A stretch of 64,000 bases of DNA, from the NCBI GenBank assembly GCA_019459525.1, contig JAIBEY010000069.1, positions 1 to 64,000 of the forward strand, written 5' to 3'. The stretch's first letter is position 1. Each line of letters begins with the position of its first letter. Source of the stretch: Prolixibacteraceae bacterium. Its GTDB lineage: Bacteria; Bacteroidota; Bacteroidia; Bacteroidales; Prolixibacteraceae. Below are positions 18,180 through 26,347 of the stretch, in pieces. The notes under the pieces were generated by a model, which did not search any database, was not told where the DNA came from, and saw only the letters and a list, made by a program, of their open reading frames with translations. The position numbers were made by a program, and so were the translations under genes.

Positions 18180-19163
18180 TATGGCTTTCAGTGAGAAAGC
18201 TGAGAGGTACGATATTCGTGATTTATCCAACTGATTTTCCATCCAGGCTTCCTCCGCATGGCTTTGCTCCACTATTTCTTTTGTCGATTTACCTCCCAAA
18301 TAGCTTGTAATTTCGCGAATATCCTTCATTTCCGATTCATCAAAAGCAGCAAGGTCAACTACTTTCCTGCCCGGGTAGAATCGTTCAGTAAATCCATAAT
18401 CGGTTATGATTCCATTTATGCTGATTGTATTTTCTTCCGTCAGCATCTCGTACAATGAACCATAATGGTCGGGAACCGGACCGAAATCGATGGCAACATA
18501 TTTTAGACCGGTAATCGATCTGCCTGTATTTTTGAAATGAAGAAAATCGGTATAAAACAACAACTTATTCATTGCTGTTTTGTAGGGCGACAACTCTTTG
18601 GCAAAAAGTAAAATTAATTGTCCGGCTTTCGTTTTGCTAAAACTGGAATAGCCGCTAAACCTATTTGGCGGTGAAACATGAAACAGGCTCTCAAAAAAAT
18701 GCGCTTCACTCGTTTTCTGTTGCTGTTCGTTGATGTTTTTCCGGATTTTATCAATCTCACGTTGGCTGCAAGTGCCGAATTCGCTGATGTGTTTGATGAA
18801 GTTCTGCGGATCGCTGATCAGTTGCATCAACCGGGCATTGGCAACCGTGGGAACTTCGCCGTTTTCGTACAAACGCCAGGTGTTGATGCCCAAACCCAAA
18901 ATTTCCGACATGCGCGCTACCGATAAACCATAACTTTCACGGATGGTTTTGATCTATTCGGGGAATGGAATGTTGTGCTTTTCGCGGTATTGGTCGGTTA
19001 CCTGCTGCATGTTGAGCGTGGTTAAGTGGTCGTCCTCAAATTCTTCGTGCGAATCGCTGCAAACATAGCTGTGGTAAGTAATCTCAAAGGGTTCTTTTCG
19101 GAAATGAAGTGTCGATTTTATTCTTTTCAGTTCCATTTCTTTGCCGGTATATGGGCTTTTCAT
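18177..19163 (-). pseudogene. MqsA/Panacea-type antitoxin-like gene, broken by an amber codon
   Basis: Read through, the frame gives about 327 residues: an MqsA-like N-terminal part (MKSPYTGKEMELKR, then HSYVCSDSHEEF and NMQQVTDQYREKHNIPFPE), a helix-turn-helix (YGLSVARMSEILGLGINTW, NGEVPTVANARLMQLI) and a C-terminal DUF4065/Panacea (SocA-like) domain (LLFYTDFLHFKNTGRSITG). A TAG at 18954-18956 (codon 70) interrupts it between IPFPE and IKTIRESYG, where relatives normally have Gln; CAG to TAG is a single change. The rest of the frame is undamaged, so the break is recent, or a sequencing error. The start ATG 19161-19163 is chosen because longer starts enter the palindrome array. No toxin partner is evident next to it; a 244-aa C-terminal piece could restart at 18911. 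Confidence 0.8.
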
Positions 19164-19197
19164 CGTGGTATTTTTGTGACTGCTTAATTTTAGTCTT

Positions 19198-19344
19198 TGC
19201 CCGTAGGGCATCAATAACAATAGCAACTGGAAACGCAAGAAACATGGTTGTCCGTCGGGACATCAACAAATTGTCAGTCAATTCCCTACGGGAAATATGT
19301 TTTCAGACCAGAACTTTTCTATTGACATGTATCTCCTACGGAGA
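19198..19344. repeat. array of four short palindromes with GTA/TAC/GTCG loops
   Basis: 19198-19210 (TGCCC-GTA-GGGCA), 19249-19262 (TGTCC-GTCG-GGACA), 19282-19294 (TTCCC-TAC-GGGAA) and 19332-19344 (TCTCC-TAC-GGAGA). Stems differ at the outer bases, but each reads as NNxCC-loop-GGxNN with a small conserved loop; centres are 33-51 nt apart. They fill most of the 320-bp gap between the broken antitoxin gene and the KAP gene. Same style as 1429-1616. Confidence 0.75.
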
Positions 19345-19483
19345 AAAATTGAACTGTTTCTACTTTTTAAAGGACATTTTCAGCTTAAAATCGGACAAAA
19401 AGATTTCAATATTGGATTGAGTTAATTTCACTAATTCGTTGTAAATATAGTATTAATATGAATTATAAAATATTATTTAGTTG

Positions 19484-22156
19484 TTATTTGAATCCTATTT
19501 TAAGCTCTTCGATCTGTGAAAATTTTGAAAAATAAGGTTCATGTATTGAATTTTTAGGTTCTAATTGGAAGCCAAAGCCAAGTGGAATTTCTTCTCCTAT
19601 CATTATTATCGATTCTACATAATTTGAATATATTACTGCTCTCATTTTTTCTTTTACAAAATTGCTTTCCAGCAAATATCTTTTTACATTTTCTTTTGTC
19701 TGAAATATCGCTAAAAGAGATCTATTCCAAGTAGGCTTTTTCTCGTCCGAGTTTATATAAGGTTGATAAATACCAATGAAATATGGAAGTATATCATCAG
19801 GGAATTGATCTGCTAATTTTCGCATTGGTTTAATAACTTCTTCATCCCAAACTATTTTGCCATTTTCATCTATTTTCTGATAGCAGCAATAAAATAAGCT
19901 CACTGTTTTAATTGATATTCCCGTACCTTCCTTTACGTGATTGATGAAATTATTTTTTGATATCGATATTGCTTCATGAATATTGAGGAAAGTATTAAAA
20001 ATAACTTCATGTCCCCAACTTCTTTCCCAACTCCCGTCTTCTTTGCATTTGTGAATCAATAAAGCTAATAAGGGTTGGATGATCTCATCAAGATTTGATT
20101 TTTGAATGAAATTGAGCATGTTATGCTGGATAATTTCTATGTCTTGTTCTTTAAATGTTGAGGATACTTTCGGTATTGAGGTACTGATTTCATTAAACAC
20201 TAATCTAAACGACGATGGAGGATTTATTTTACTACTAATCCAAATCAAATGCTGGAAATAGTCACTTAAAAAGTCTTTAATTTCATGATTACGTCCTAAA
20301 TTAATTCTCACAGCACTGAGAATTTCACCAAAACTAAATTGACATAAGGTTTCTTTATCTTCAATGAGTATTTCAACTTTGTTTTTAAATTCATCAAAAT
20401 TTTCTGCCTTTAGCTTTGCTGAAAATACATCCATTGTGATATCTTGATGGTTCCCCAAATAAAAGTAATTCTGAAAATTCTTATACCATACAATACTTGT
20501 AGCCGGAGCTTGTGAATTCTCGAACCCAATTAAAATGGTAATAATTGATTTAATCTTTTCTTCATTTGGGTCTTTATCATTATCTCGAAATATGATTGTC
20601 CCGTATTTTTCGTATGAAGTTTCAATTTTTCCTTCATTTTTGTCGGTGAATAACTCATGGTATGCAATGTGAAACCTTTCGTAATAATCAGAAAAGAAGA
20701 ACCTCAATAAATACAGGTAATAAAAATCCCTGAATCTGATCTTTCTTTCAACCACAACATCTTCTTCTATCTTTATTACAGTTTTATAATTAAAAAGCAA
20801 AGAGCCAACAAATCGCTTTACATCCCGAAGATTAGAAAATAATGCATAATGAATTTCGTAAGGATTACTATAGCGTTCTTTTTTTTGTTTTCCAGTTCCT
20901 TCAAAAAGATCAAACAAATCATTAATTTCGTCTTTTGGAAAAACATTCGTTTTATGTTCTAAAAGCTCTTTTAATACATTTATATATTTCCTCGGTTGCG
21001 GCCTGTATATCGGAGCTTCCCACAATACAATCTTATCCAAGTAATTTTGGTAATTGTGTTTATTAATTTCTGTTTGGATGGCTTCCTCCAAGTACTTGCG
21101 GTCGTATGCGGCCAGAAAAACCAGATTAGGAAAATTGGCGGTGTCGCGCATCAGTTTTAGCACGTCGGCAATTTCGTTTTTGGCCAGCCGGTCGAGGTCG
21201 TCAACTACTACCACTAAGTTTTTATCGAGCAGTTTCATACTTTCCGCCAGATTATCCTTTTGCTTTTCTACCGAATCGGGTCGATAAAACAGTTGCCACA
21301 ATGCTTTGCCAAAACCGGTTTTATCAAGCTGCAACAGGGCATCCGCATAACGGTCAATTTTCCAGTTGATGCCCCAGATTTTGTTTTTCAGACCATCCTT
21401 TAGCGCATCGAAAAACAACTGGTTCATCGCTTTGCCCGAATTGGTTTTCCAGGGATGAAAATCAACCACCGTATAATCGTCATCGTCCAATTGCTTGCGA
21501 ATCAGGTTAATCATCGAGGTTTTGCCTTCGCCCCACTCACCGTTAATGCCAAATACAACCGATTCGGAAGAAGAAACCGTTTTAATTTCAGCCACTATCC
21601 TTTCAGCAAAAGGTTTAAACCCAAGCAGATCTTTAGGCTCTTCCTTTTCGGGATCAAAAGCAACATCTGTAATAAACGAAGACTTTTCATTCGGAAGGGT
21701 TTCAACCTTTATCAGATAGTACACAACCATAAACAGCAAATCAACAATACAAAACAGATAAGTCAGCGATAAGAAATTTAAACTTTTGAAAAAAGGAAGT
21801 TCAACAAAAGAAACGGTTGGGTTTACCCATTCGTGAACATTAATAAAATACCAGATTGCAATTGGAAACATGCTCATAGCAACCGGAAATTGTCCCCACA
21901 TGAAACGACCAAAGAACACAACTCGTGCGAACAAATATAAAACATAGCTTACAGCAATAACCCCAAGATAAATTTGCAACGAATTATTATCTCCCCAAAA
22001 CAAAAATCCACCAAGTTTGCCAGCAAGTAAATTTATCGGCTTGCTAAACAGCAAACATGCCATAGTCCAGCAAACAAGGCATATAAGATAAGTTAGATTT
22101 AAGTTTTTTTTGATTCTTTTTCCGAAGTCTTTGGTGTCCCAGATTTTAGTAGTCAT
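19484..22156 (-). CDS. KAP-family P-loop NTPase with membrane segments
   Basis: An 890-aa protein. Four hydrophobic segments lie at about residues 19-41, 58-78, 90-107 and 128-147; the Walker A motif GINGEWGEGKTSM is near 204 and Walker B VVVVDDLDRL near 315, followed by the KAP signature (FPNLVFLAAYDRKYLEEAI). The membrane segments placed before the P-loop and the motif WGEGKTS are typical of the KAP NTPases (named for Kidins220/ARMS and PifA). PifA of plasmid F excludes phages, but the function of this protein is unknown. The coding sequence changes from host-like composition in the NTPase part to clearly A+T-rich in the last about 500 residues (below roughly 21,050). A TAAAGATA box (minus TATCTTTA) lies 22 bases before the start. 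Confidence 0.88.
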   Translation of the reverse strand: MTTKIWDTKDFGKRIKKNLNLTYLICLVCWTMACLLFSKPINLLAGKLGGFLFWGDNNSLQIYLGVIAVSYVLYLFARVVFFGRFMWGQFPVAMSMFPIAIWYFINVHEWVNPTVSFVELPFFKSLNFLSLTYLFCIVDLLFMVVYYLIKVETLPNEKSSFITDVAFDPEKEEPKDLLGFKPFAERIVAEIKTVSSSESVVFGINGEWGEGKTSMINLIRKQLDDDDYTVVDFHPWKTNSGKAMNQLFFDALKDGLKNKIWGINWKIDRYADALLQLDKTGFGKALWQLFYRPDSVEKQKDNLAESMKLLDKNLVVVVDDLDRLAKNEIADVLKLMRDTANFPNLVFLAAYDRKYLEEAIQTEINKHNYQNYLDKIVLWEAPIYRPQPRKYINVLKELLEHKTNVFPKDEINDLFDLFEGTGKQKKERYSNPYEIHYALFSNLRDVKRFVGSLLFNYKTVIKIEEDVVVERKIRFRDFYYLYLLRFFFSDYYERFHIAYHELFTDKNEGKIETSYEKYGTIIFRDNDKDPNEEKIKSIITILIGFENSQAPATSIVWYKNFQNYFYLGNHQDITMDVFSAKLKAENFDEFKNKVEILIEDKETLCQFSFGEILSAVRINLGRNHEIKDFLSDYFQHLIWISSKINPPSSFRLVFNEISTSIPKVSSTFKEQDIEIIQHNMLNFIQKSNLDEIIQPLLALLIHKCKEDGSWERSWGHEVIFNTFLNIHEAISISKNNFINHVKEGTGISIKTVSLFYCCYQKIDENGKIVWDEEVIKPMRKLADQFPDDILPYFIGIYQPYINSDEKKPTWNRSLLAIFQTKENVKRYLLESNFVKEKMRAVIYSNYVESIIMIGEEIPLGFGFQLEPKNSIHEPYFSKFSQIEELKIGFK

Positions 22157-22177
22157 GATCAGGAAATTAGGAAGTAC

Positions 22178-22185
22178 TAAAGATA
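22178..22185 (-). promoter_or_regulatory. possible promoter -7 element for the KAP gene
   Basis: Minus-strand TATCTTTA, seven of eight matches to TAnnTTTG, 22 bases upstream of the ATG. Weak evidence on its own. Confidence 0.35.
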
Positions 22186-22258
22186 ATTAATTCTTTAGTC
22201 GCACCAGAATTAACTTTTCAACAAGATATTTACATAAAACGCGATTGTAAAATGGTAT

Positions 22259-22301
22259 AAAAAACAAAGGCGATCGTTTTTTACGATCGCCTTTGTTTTT
22301 T
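22259..22301. terminator. terminator after the M56 gene
   Basis: Perfect 19-bp stem (22259-22277 with 22283-22301) around a 5-nt T loop; the stem core AAAGGCGATCG flanked by A and T runs resembles the rnpB terminator core AAAGGCGATC. It follows the M56 stop codon by 16 bases on the minus strand and insulates the KAP promoter. Confidence 0.88.
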
Positions 22302-22316
22302 AGGTCTTCTGAAAAT

Positions 22317-24860
22317 TTAATGATTCACCACAATTTGTCCGGAGAATTGACTGGTTCCATCGTTGGCAACAACCAAATAAGTGCCCGAAACGAAGTTTGA
22401 AAAGGATAATGAAAATGAAGGGCCATTCTTCGATTCTTTTTTCATGAGTTTGCCTTTGTTGTCGAAAATGCTTACTTCAAGCTTCTTGGTTTCCGAATAG
22501 TTTTCAATGGTAATCAGTACATTGTCGGAAGTTGGATTGGGAACAATGATTAACTTGTTGTTTGGTTGACTGGATTTAATTACAGCCTTTTTTTCGGTTG
22601 TTGAAGTTGTTTTTTTACCAATAGCCAGCTTTTCTTTGCTTGGCATGTTGGCAGGCAACGTAAAAATTACAGGCATTGCATAGGTCACATCAACAGCCTG
22701 CCCGTTTTGTTTGCCCGGGCTCCACTGCGGCATTGCTTCGACGATACGAACGGCCTCTTTGTCGAGCGACGGATCAACCCCGCGAGTAATTTTTGCATCA
22801 GTCACTTTACCGGTTTTGGAAACCACAAATCTTACAAATACCTGTCCATGAATACCATTTTCAAGGGCTGTTATCGGGTATTTCAGGGTTGAATTGACAA
22901 ATGCTTTCAACGCTTCTACCCCTCCCGGGAATTGGGGCATTTCTTCTACTGCGAAAAAGGTCTCGGCTGCTTTTTTCGATGTAATTTCAATTACCCCATT
23001 TTTCCCATCATTCCCGTATTTACTGGTAGCTGTCTCGTCTTTTAAAACCGATATCGATTCAATCGTATTCGGATCAATATCTTCTGTTTTCATGCTGGGT
23101 GAAATAACTCCGTCTTTTACAAATAAAGGTGTGTTTGTGGCCCCAAAAGTTTTGGTGTTGCGGAATTCGATCTTCGAATTTAAAGCGTTAGAAGGATTTA
23201 CTTTTGGATCATTCCGATAGCCTATCACTATCGTTTCGGATGGTTTACTGCCAGTTGTTGCTGTCACTCCCTTTTTCATAATGAATTCAACTGCCCCATC
23301 TTTAGCCTTTTCGCCGTATTTACTGGTTGCCGTTTCACCTTTAAATACGCTGATCGATTCGATGGTTTCAGGATCCATGTTTTGGACATCCTTTGCTGGT
23401 GTGATAACACCGTCTTTAATATAAAGAGGTTCCTTTCCGGAACCATCGGCCGCGACAATTTTCAAAGGGCCATCAGCTTGTATTTTATAAGTTTCAGAAT
23501 TCTGATTGTCTGGTTTTAAGGTTATCAAAATAACTCCATCTTTACCCTTTTCTCCATACTTTTCAATCGAAGTTTTGTCTTTAAGAACATCAATGCTCGC
23601 GATTTTATCCGGACTAATCTTGTCTATTTCAGCTCTGTCCGATTCTTTCCCGTCAACAATAACCAGAACATTATCCGATATTTCAGAGGGTTTGGAAGCC
23701 GTAATTTCATTTCCCATTGCTTCAATGCCAATAGTGGCGGTTTTCATCGTAACTGGCAAGTCATTATTTATTGCTCCTGACGGCAGTATCACGGTTTCAA
23801 AACCAACATACGAAATCACAATGGGCGAATCGTCGGTTACTGCGAGCATAAAATTTCCATTTTCGTCAGTTATTGTTCCGGTTGTTTTGCCTGAAATGAC
23901 AACTGATGCACTTTTCAATGGGTTCCCACTTTCGTCAATAACTTTCCCTTTGACGGTTTTTTCGTTTTGACTCATATTTGTAGCAAGCTCTTCCGTTTGG
24001 ATAAATTTGTATTCCGGAGCAGCAAAAGCATAGAAAACTCCCGCCATCAGCGGTAAAACCAATAGAAGCTTGAGTTTTCGAATTGGTGAGTATGTTATCT
24101 GTTTCATCATGTTAAATCGTTTTTTGTTGAGTGAATAATTAAATGAATTGGCCAGCGAAATCACCGGCCCACCAAACATTTGGTTAAGCAAGGCCGCACG
24201 GTAAATAGCCGGATTGGAGCTGCGCTGCAGCGCCCGCTCGTCGGCCAGGTATTCGTGGTTTTGCCTGATCATGTGGCCGTAAAACCAACTGGCAGGATTA
24301 AACCATTGCATCGTGCGAAGGATTTCGAATAACAGCAAATCAATCCAGTGCTGTTGCCTGATGTGCTCCATTTCGTGGTTCACAATTTCGTTCGTTTCGG
24401 TGTCGGATACGGAAGGATTGACAAATACAAACGAAAAAAATGAAAACGAAGCGGGGTATTCAGTCGTACGGATCAATTTTGCTGAACTATGCTGATGTAT
24501 TTCTGACTTTCGGATAATACGGAAAACAGGAAGCGTTTGCCGCAGAATACGAAAGATCAGGTAAGCAATTCCTGAAATGTATGTAAGCAGAAGCAACACA
24601 TTTGGCGTTAGAAACGGTTCGCTCACTTCTGCAATTCCCTGAACCTGAGGTTCGAAAACTTCAGCCGTTGAAACAACAGGCAATACAACCGTGTAATGCC
24701 AGGTGAAAAGCGGGAAAATAATGGAGACCAGAATTCCGGAAACCAGGTAGATGCGGTTCAAAACAAAGTACCGTTCATTCCGGAGAAACAGCGCGTAAAC
24801 CAGAGCAAAACCTGTCAGCCAAACCGACGATTTAATCAGATAAGTTGCTAGTGCTTCCAT
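22317..24860 (-). CDS. BlaR1-like M56 metallopeptidase with plug-like repeats, TonB-like domain and T9SS-like C-terminal domain
   Basis: An 847-aa multi-domain protein. Residues 1-110 hold three or so membrane helices; the zinc protease motif HEMEH (HExxH) is near 161 with NHEYLADERA downstream, as in M56/BlaR1. After a further helix near 265-280 come a carboxypeptidase-like beta domain (VKGKVIDESGNPLKSASVV, about 305-375), three repeats resembling TonB-receptor plug pieces (each with a DG, an SIxVxKxxTxxxKYG core and KDGxxxI), a TonB C-terminal-like domain (PQFPGGVEALKAF to MPVIFTLP, about 645-735) and a final beta domain (VPNPTSDNVLITIEN to GTYLVVAND) like the T9SS type A sorting domain. 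It ends 12 bp after blaI and forms its operon. Likely role: sense a signal outside, cleave BlaI inside (family inference). Confidence 0.9.
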   Translation of the reverse strand: MEALATYLIKSSVWLTGFALVYALFLRNERYFVLNRIYLVSGILVSIIFPLFTWHYTVVLPVVSTAEVFEPQVQGIAEVSEPFLTPNVLLLLTYISGIAYLIFRILRQTLPVFRIIRKSEIHQHSSAKLIRTTEYPASFSFFSFVFVNPSVSDTETNEIVNHEMEHIRQQHWIDLLLFEILRTMQWFNPASWFYGHMIRQNHEYLADERALQRSSNPAIYRAALLNQMFGGPVISLANSFNYSLNKKRFNMMKQITYSPIRKLKLLLVLPLMAGVFYAFAAPEYKFIQTEELATNMSQNEKTVKGKVIDESGNPLKSASVVISGKTTGTITDENGNFMLAVTDDSPIVISYVGFETVILPSGAINNDLPVTMKTATIGIEAMGNEITASKPSEISDNVLVIVDGKESDRAEIDKISPDKIASIDVLKDKTSIEKYGEKGKDGVILITLKPDNQNSETYKIQADGPLKIVAADGSGKEPLYIKDGVITPAKDVQNMDPETIESISVFKGETATSKYGEKAKDGAVEFIMKKGVTATTGSKPSETIVIGYRNDPKVNPSNALNSKIEFRNTKTFGATNTPLFVKDGVISPSMKTEDIDPNTIESISVLKDETATSKYGNDGKNGVIEITSKKAAETFFAVEEMPQFPGGVEALKAFVNSTLKYPITALENGIHGQVFVRFVVSKTGKVTDAKITRGVDPSLDKEAVRIVEAMPQWSPGKQNGQAVDVTYAMPVIFTLPANMPSKEKLAIGKKTTSTTEKKAVIKSSQPNNKLIIVPNPTSDNVLITIENYSETKKLEVSIFDNKGKLMKKESKNGPSFSLSFSNFVSGTYLVVANDGTSQFSGQIVVNH

Positions 24861-24872
24861 GTTTTTCGGGTT

Positions 24873-25238
24873 TTAGTCTTTCGACAGTTCTTTTTTTGTT
24901 TCTTCCATCAATTGTTCCAAATCCTGAATAGTCAGGTCTTTTTCACGGGCAAAGAACGAAGCCATGGCCGGGAACGAGTTATTAAAATAGCTTTTCATTA
25001 AGCCAAAAAGCTGATTTTTTGAATATTCTTCTTTCGATACCAAAGGATAATACACATGTACATTTCCGTAAGTGCGATGCGAAACAAAATCTTTCTTTTC
25101 CAGAATCCGCAGTACGGTGGAAACTGTGTTGCGAACGGGTTTTGGTTCGTCGAACCGGTCGCGGATGTCTTTAACCAGTCCTTCGCCCATTTCCCATAAA
25201 TGTTGCATCACCTGTTCTTCAGCTTTTGTCAGTTGCAT
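24873..25238 (-). CDS. BlaI/MecI/CopY-family repressor
   Basis: A 121-aa winged-helix repressor (Penicillinase_R family): LTKAEEQVMQHLWEMGEG, then KPVRNTVSTVLRILEKKDFV, the recognition helix, and YGNVHVYYPLVSKEEY with the strand that contains the usual protease cleavage region. It is the first gene of a two-gene operon with the M56 sensor 12 bp downstream, the standard BlaI-BlaR1 pair. Dyads GACTA-N6-TAGTC lie in its own promoter (25563-25618), so it most likely represses itself. No beta-lactamase gene is nearby, so antibiotic sensing should not be assumed. Confidence 0.93.
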   Translation of the reverse strand: MQLTKAEEQVMQHLWEMGEGLVKDIRDRFDEPKPVRNTVSTVLRILEKKDFVSHRTYGNVHVYYPLVSKEEYSKNQLFGLMKSYFNNSFPAMASFFAREKDLTIQDLEQLMEETKKELSKD

Positions 25239-25562
25239 AGTTGTAGTTTTTTATGAATATCCAGTCTGCCAATGTTCATTAATGGGGCTTTGCCCCATTC
25301 CCCAATTACTTTTTTGTCTTGAGACAAAAAAGTAATCAAAAAAGGTCAAGACTTCGTTCGCTTCGCTCGAAAAACCAGCGCTTGACGACTAAAATCTTTT
25401 AAACTCGCCTTCGGCTCAAACAGAAAAGATTTTTTAACGTCGTCTTCACTTGTTTTTCGGCTCACCGAACAAGGTCGGGTGTCTTTTTGCGTGGACTCTT
25501 TACTTTTAGGTAAAAGAACGGATATTCTATTCTTATTTGTCAATCCTTCGGAACAAATATAT
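25239..25562. other. long leader of the blaI operon containing an interspersed repeat
   Basis: The promoter is at 25554-25585 but blaI starts at 25238, so the transcript has a leader of about 310 nt. Most of it is taken up by the repeat listed at 25281-25520. No coding sequence is supported here; short open frames end at once. Confidence 0.6.
25281..25520. repeat. Bacteroidota-type interspersed repeat with nested inverted repeats
   Basis: Begins with an inverted repeat ATGGGGC-TTT-GCCCCAT, then ATTACTTTTTTGTC with its inverse around TTGA (about 25305-25337), then a decayed block in which AATCTTTT pairs with AAAAGATT and CGTC with GACG, and closes near TACTTTTAGGTAAA. Sequences of the form 'cttttttgtc..gacaaaaaagtaa..caaaaaa' recur in many Bacteroidota genomes as non-coding dispersed repeats (general knowledge, not searched here). 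Confidence 0.55.
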
Positions 25563-25585
25563 GACTATAAATTTAGTCAACCAAA
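25554..25585 (-). promoter_or_regulatory. blaI-M56 operon promoter
   Basis: On the minus strand TTTG (25582-25585), a 20-nt spacer and TATATTTG (25554-25561), a full match to the Bacteroidota promoter. The spacer holds the first operator dyad exactly, so a bound repressor would block polymerase. Confidence 0.75.
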
Positions 25586-25618
25586 TATTTTAGCTAAAAA
25601 TTGACTAAAAATATAGTC
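25563..25618. promoter_or_regulatory. predicted BlaI operator dyads
   Basis: Two GACTA-N6-TAGTC dyads, 25563-25578 and 25603-25618, centres 40 bp apart, with a third palindrome TTTTAGCTAAAA at 25588-25599 between them. The first lies between the -33 and -7 boxes. ACTA/TAGT half-sites resemble known BlaI/MecI operators. Confidence 0.7.
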
Positions 25619-25703
25619 AGTGCTAAAAAAGTCATTCGTCAGTTGGAGAAAAGAAGAAGGAAACTGCCCGGAGAACTGTAAACGAAGACAGAATGCTGCG
25701 GAC

Positions 25704-26270
25704 TTATTTTCCTTTTCGCCAATACTGCATAGGGTTTACCTGCGTATAAAGACCTTTATTTACAAATTTGACATCGGCAATGGAGTAAAACGCATTGGGA
25801 TTGTAGGTGCGGATAATGTCAACCACATGGGGCAACTCGGTTCTTTTAATAATGGAGTAAATGATTGAAACTTCTTCGACAGCACCGTGTGCTTCCTGAT
25901 GGGTAATTCCGTAGCCGTCGGCTTTTAATTTTTCAATCAGTTTATGCGCGTCAACCCGGGTGATGATCTGAAGCTGGATAATACCTACGGCTAATTTTTC
26001 TTCGATAATCATACCGATGTAATTTCCGGTGGCAAACCCGGCACCATAAGCCACGTAGCAAACCCAATTGTCGAGGTTCTGGATAATTTTACTAATGGCT
26101 ATCAGCCAAATCAACACTTCGAAAAAACCAAGGATCGGGGCGATCATTTTTTGCCCTTTAGCTACCATCACAATACGGATGGTTCCAATGGTAACATCAG
26201 AGATACGGGCTAAAAAAATCAGCAGGGGAAGAAGCCCATAGGTAAACAAGTCGCTTTGGTAGAAGTCCAT
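25704..26270 (-). CDS. UPF0316 / DUF2179 membrane protein
   Basis: A 188-aa protein with three N-terminal membrane helices (LLPLLIFLARISDVTIGTIR, then two more to about residue 95) and a C-terminal DUF2179 domain (QIITRVDAHKLIEKLKADGY to YNPNAFYSIADVKFV). This is the UPF0316 layout; function unknown. The ATG at 26268-26270 is chosen over a TTG two codons upstream. It follows prfC after a terminator, so it probably has its own transcript, or is reached by read-through. YitT at 39721-40644 also carries a DUF2179 domain. Confidence 0.88.
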   Translation of the reverse strand: MDFYQSDLFTYGLLPLLIFLARISDVTIGTIRIVMVAKGQKMIAPILGFFEVLIWLIAISKIIQNLDNWVCYVAYGAGFATGNYIGMIIEEKLAVGIIQLQIITRVDAHKLIEKLKADGYGITHQEAHGAVEEVSIIYSIIKRTELPHVVDIIRTYNPNAFYSIADVKFVNKGLYTQVNPMQYWRKGK

Positions 26271-26281
26271 ACGCAAAAAAT

Positions 26282-26345
26282 CAAAAGTGTAAAGTCAAAA
26301 GTACAAAATACCTGTTCACTTTTGACTTTTACTTTTCGACTTTTG
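26282..26345 (-). terminator. prfC terminator made of word-like repeats
   Basis: CAAAAGT-GT-AAAGTCAAAAGT (26282-26302) pairs with ACTTTTGACTTT and CGACTTTTG (26318-26345); on the minus strand the stem is followed by six T. It starts two bases after the prfC stop. Confidence 0.65.
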
Positions 26346-26347
26346 CC

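Noticed and set aside
19164-19238. 25-residue extension of the antitoxin N-terminus
   Set aside because: It runs into the palindrome array and reads as hydrophobic low-quality sequence; the family starts at MKSPYTGKEM.
22317-24860. Beta-lactam resistance regulator
   Set aside because: The BlaI-M56 pair resembles BlaI-BlaR1, but no beta-lactamase or penicillin-binding sensor domain is present; a resistance role cannot be claimed.
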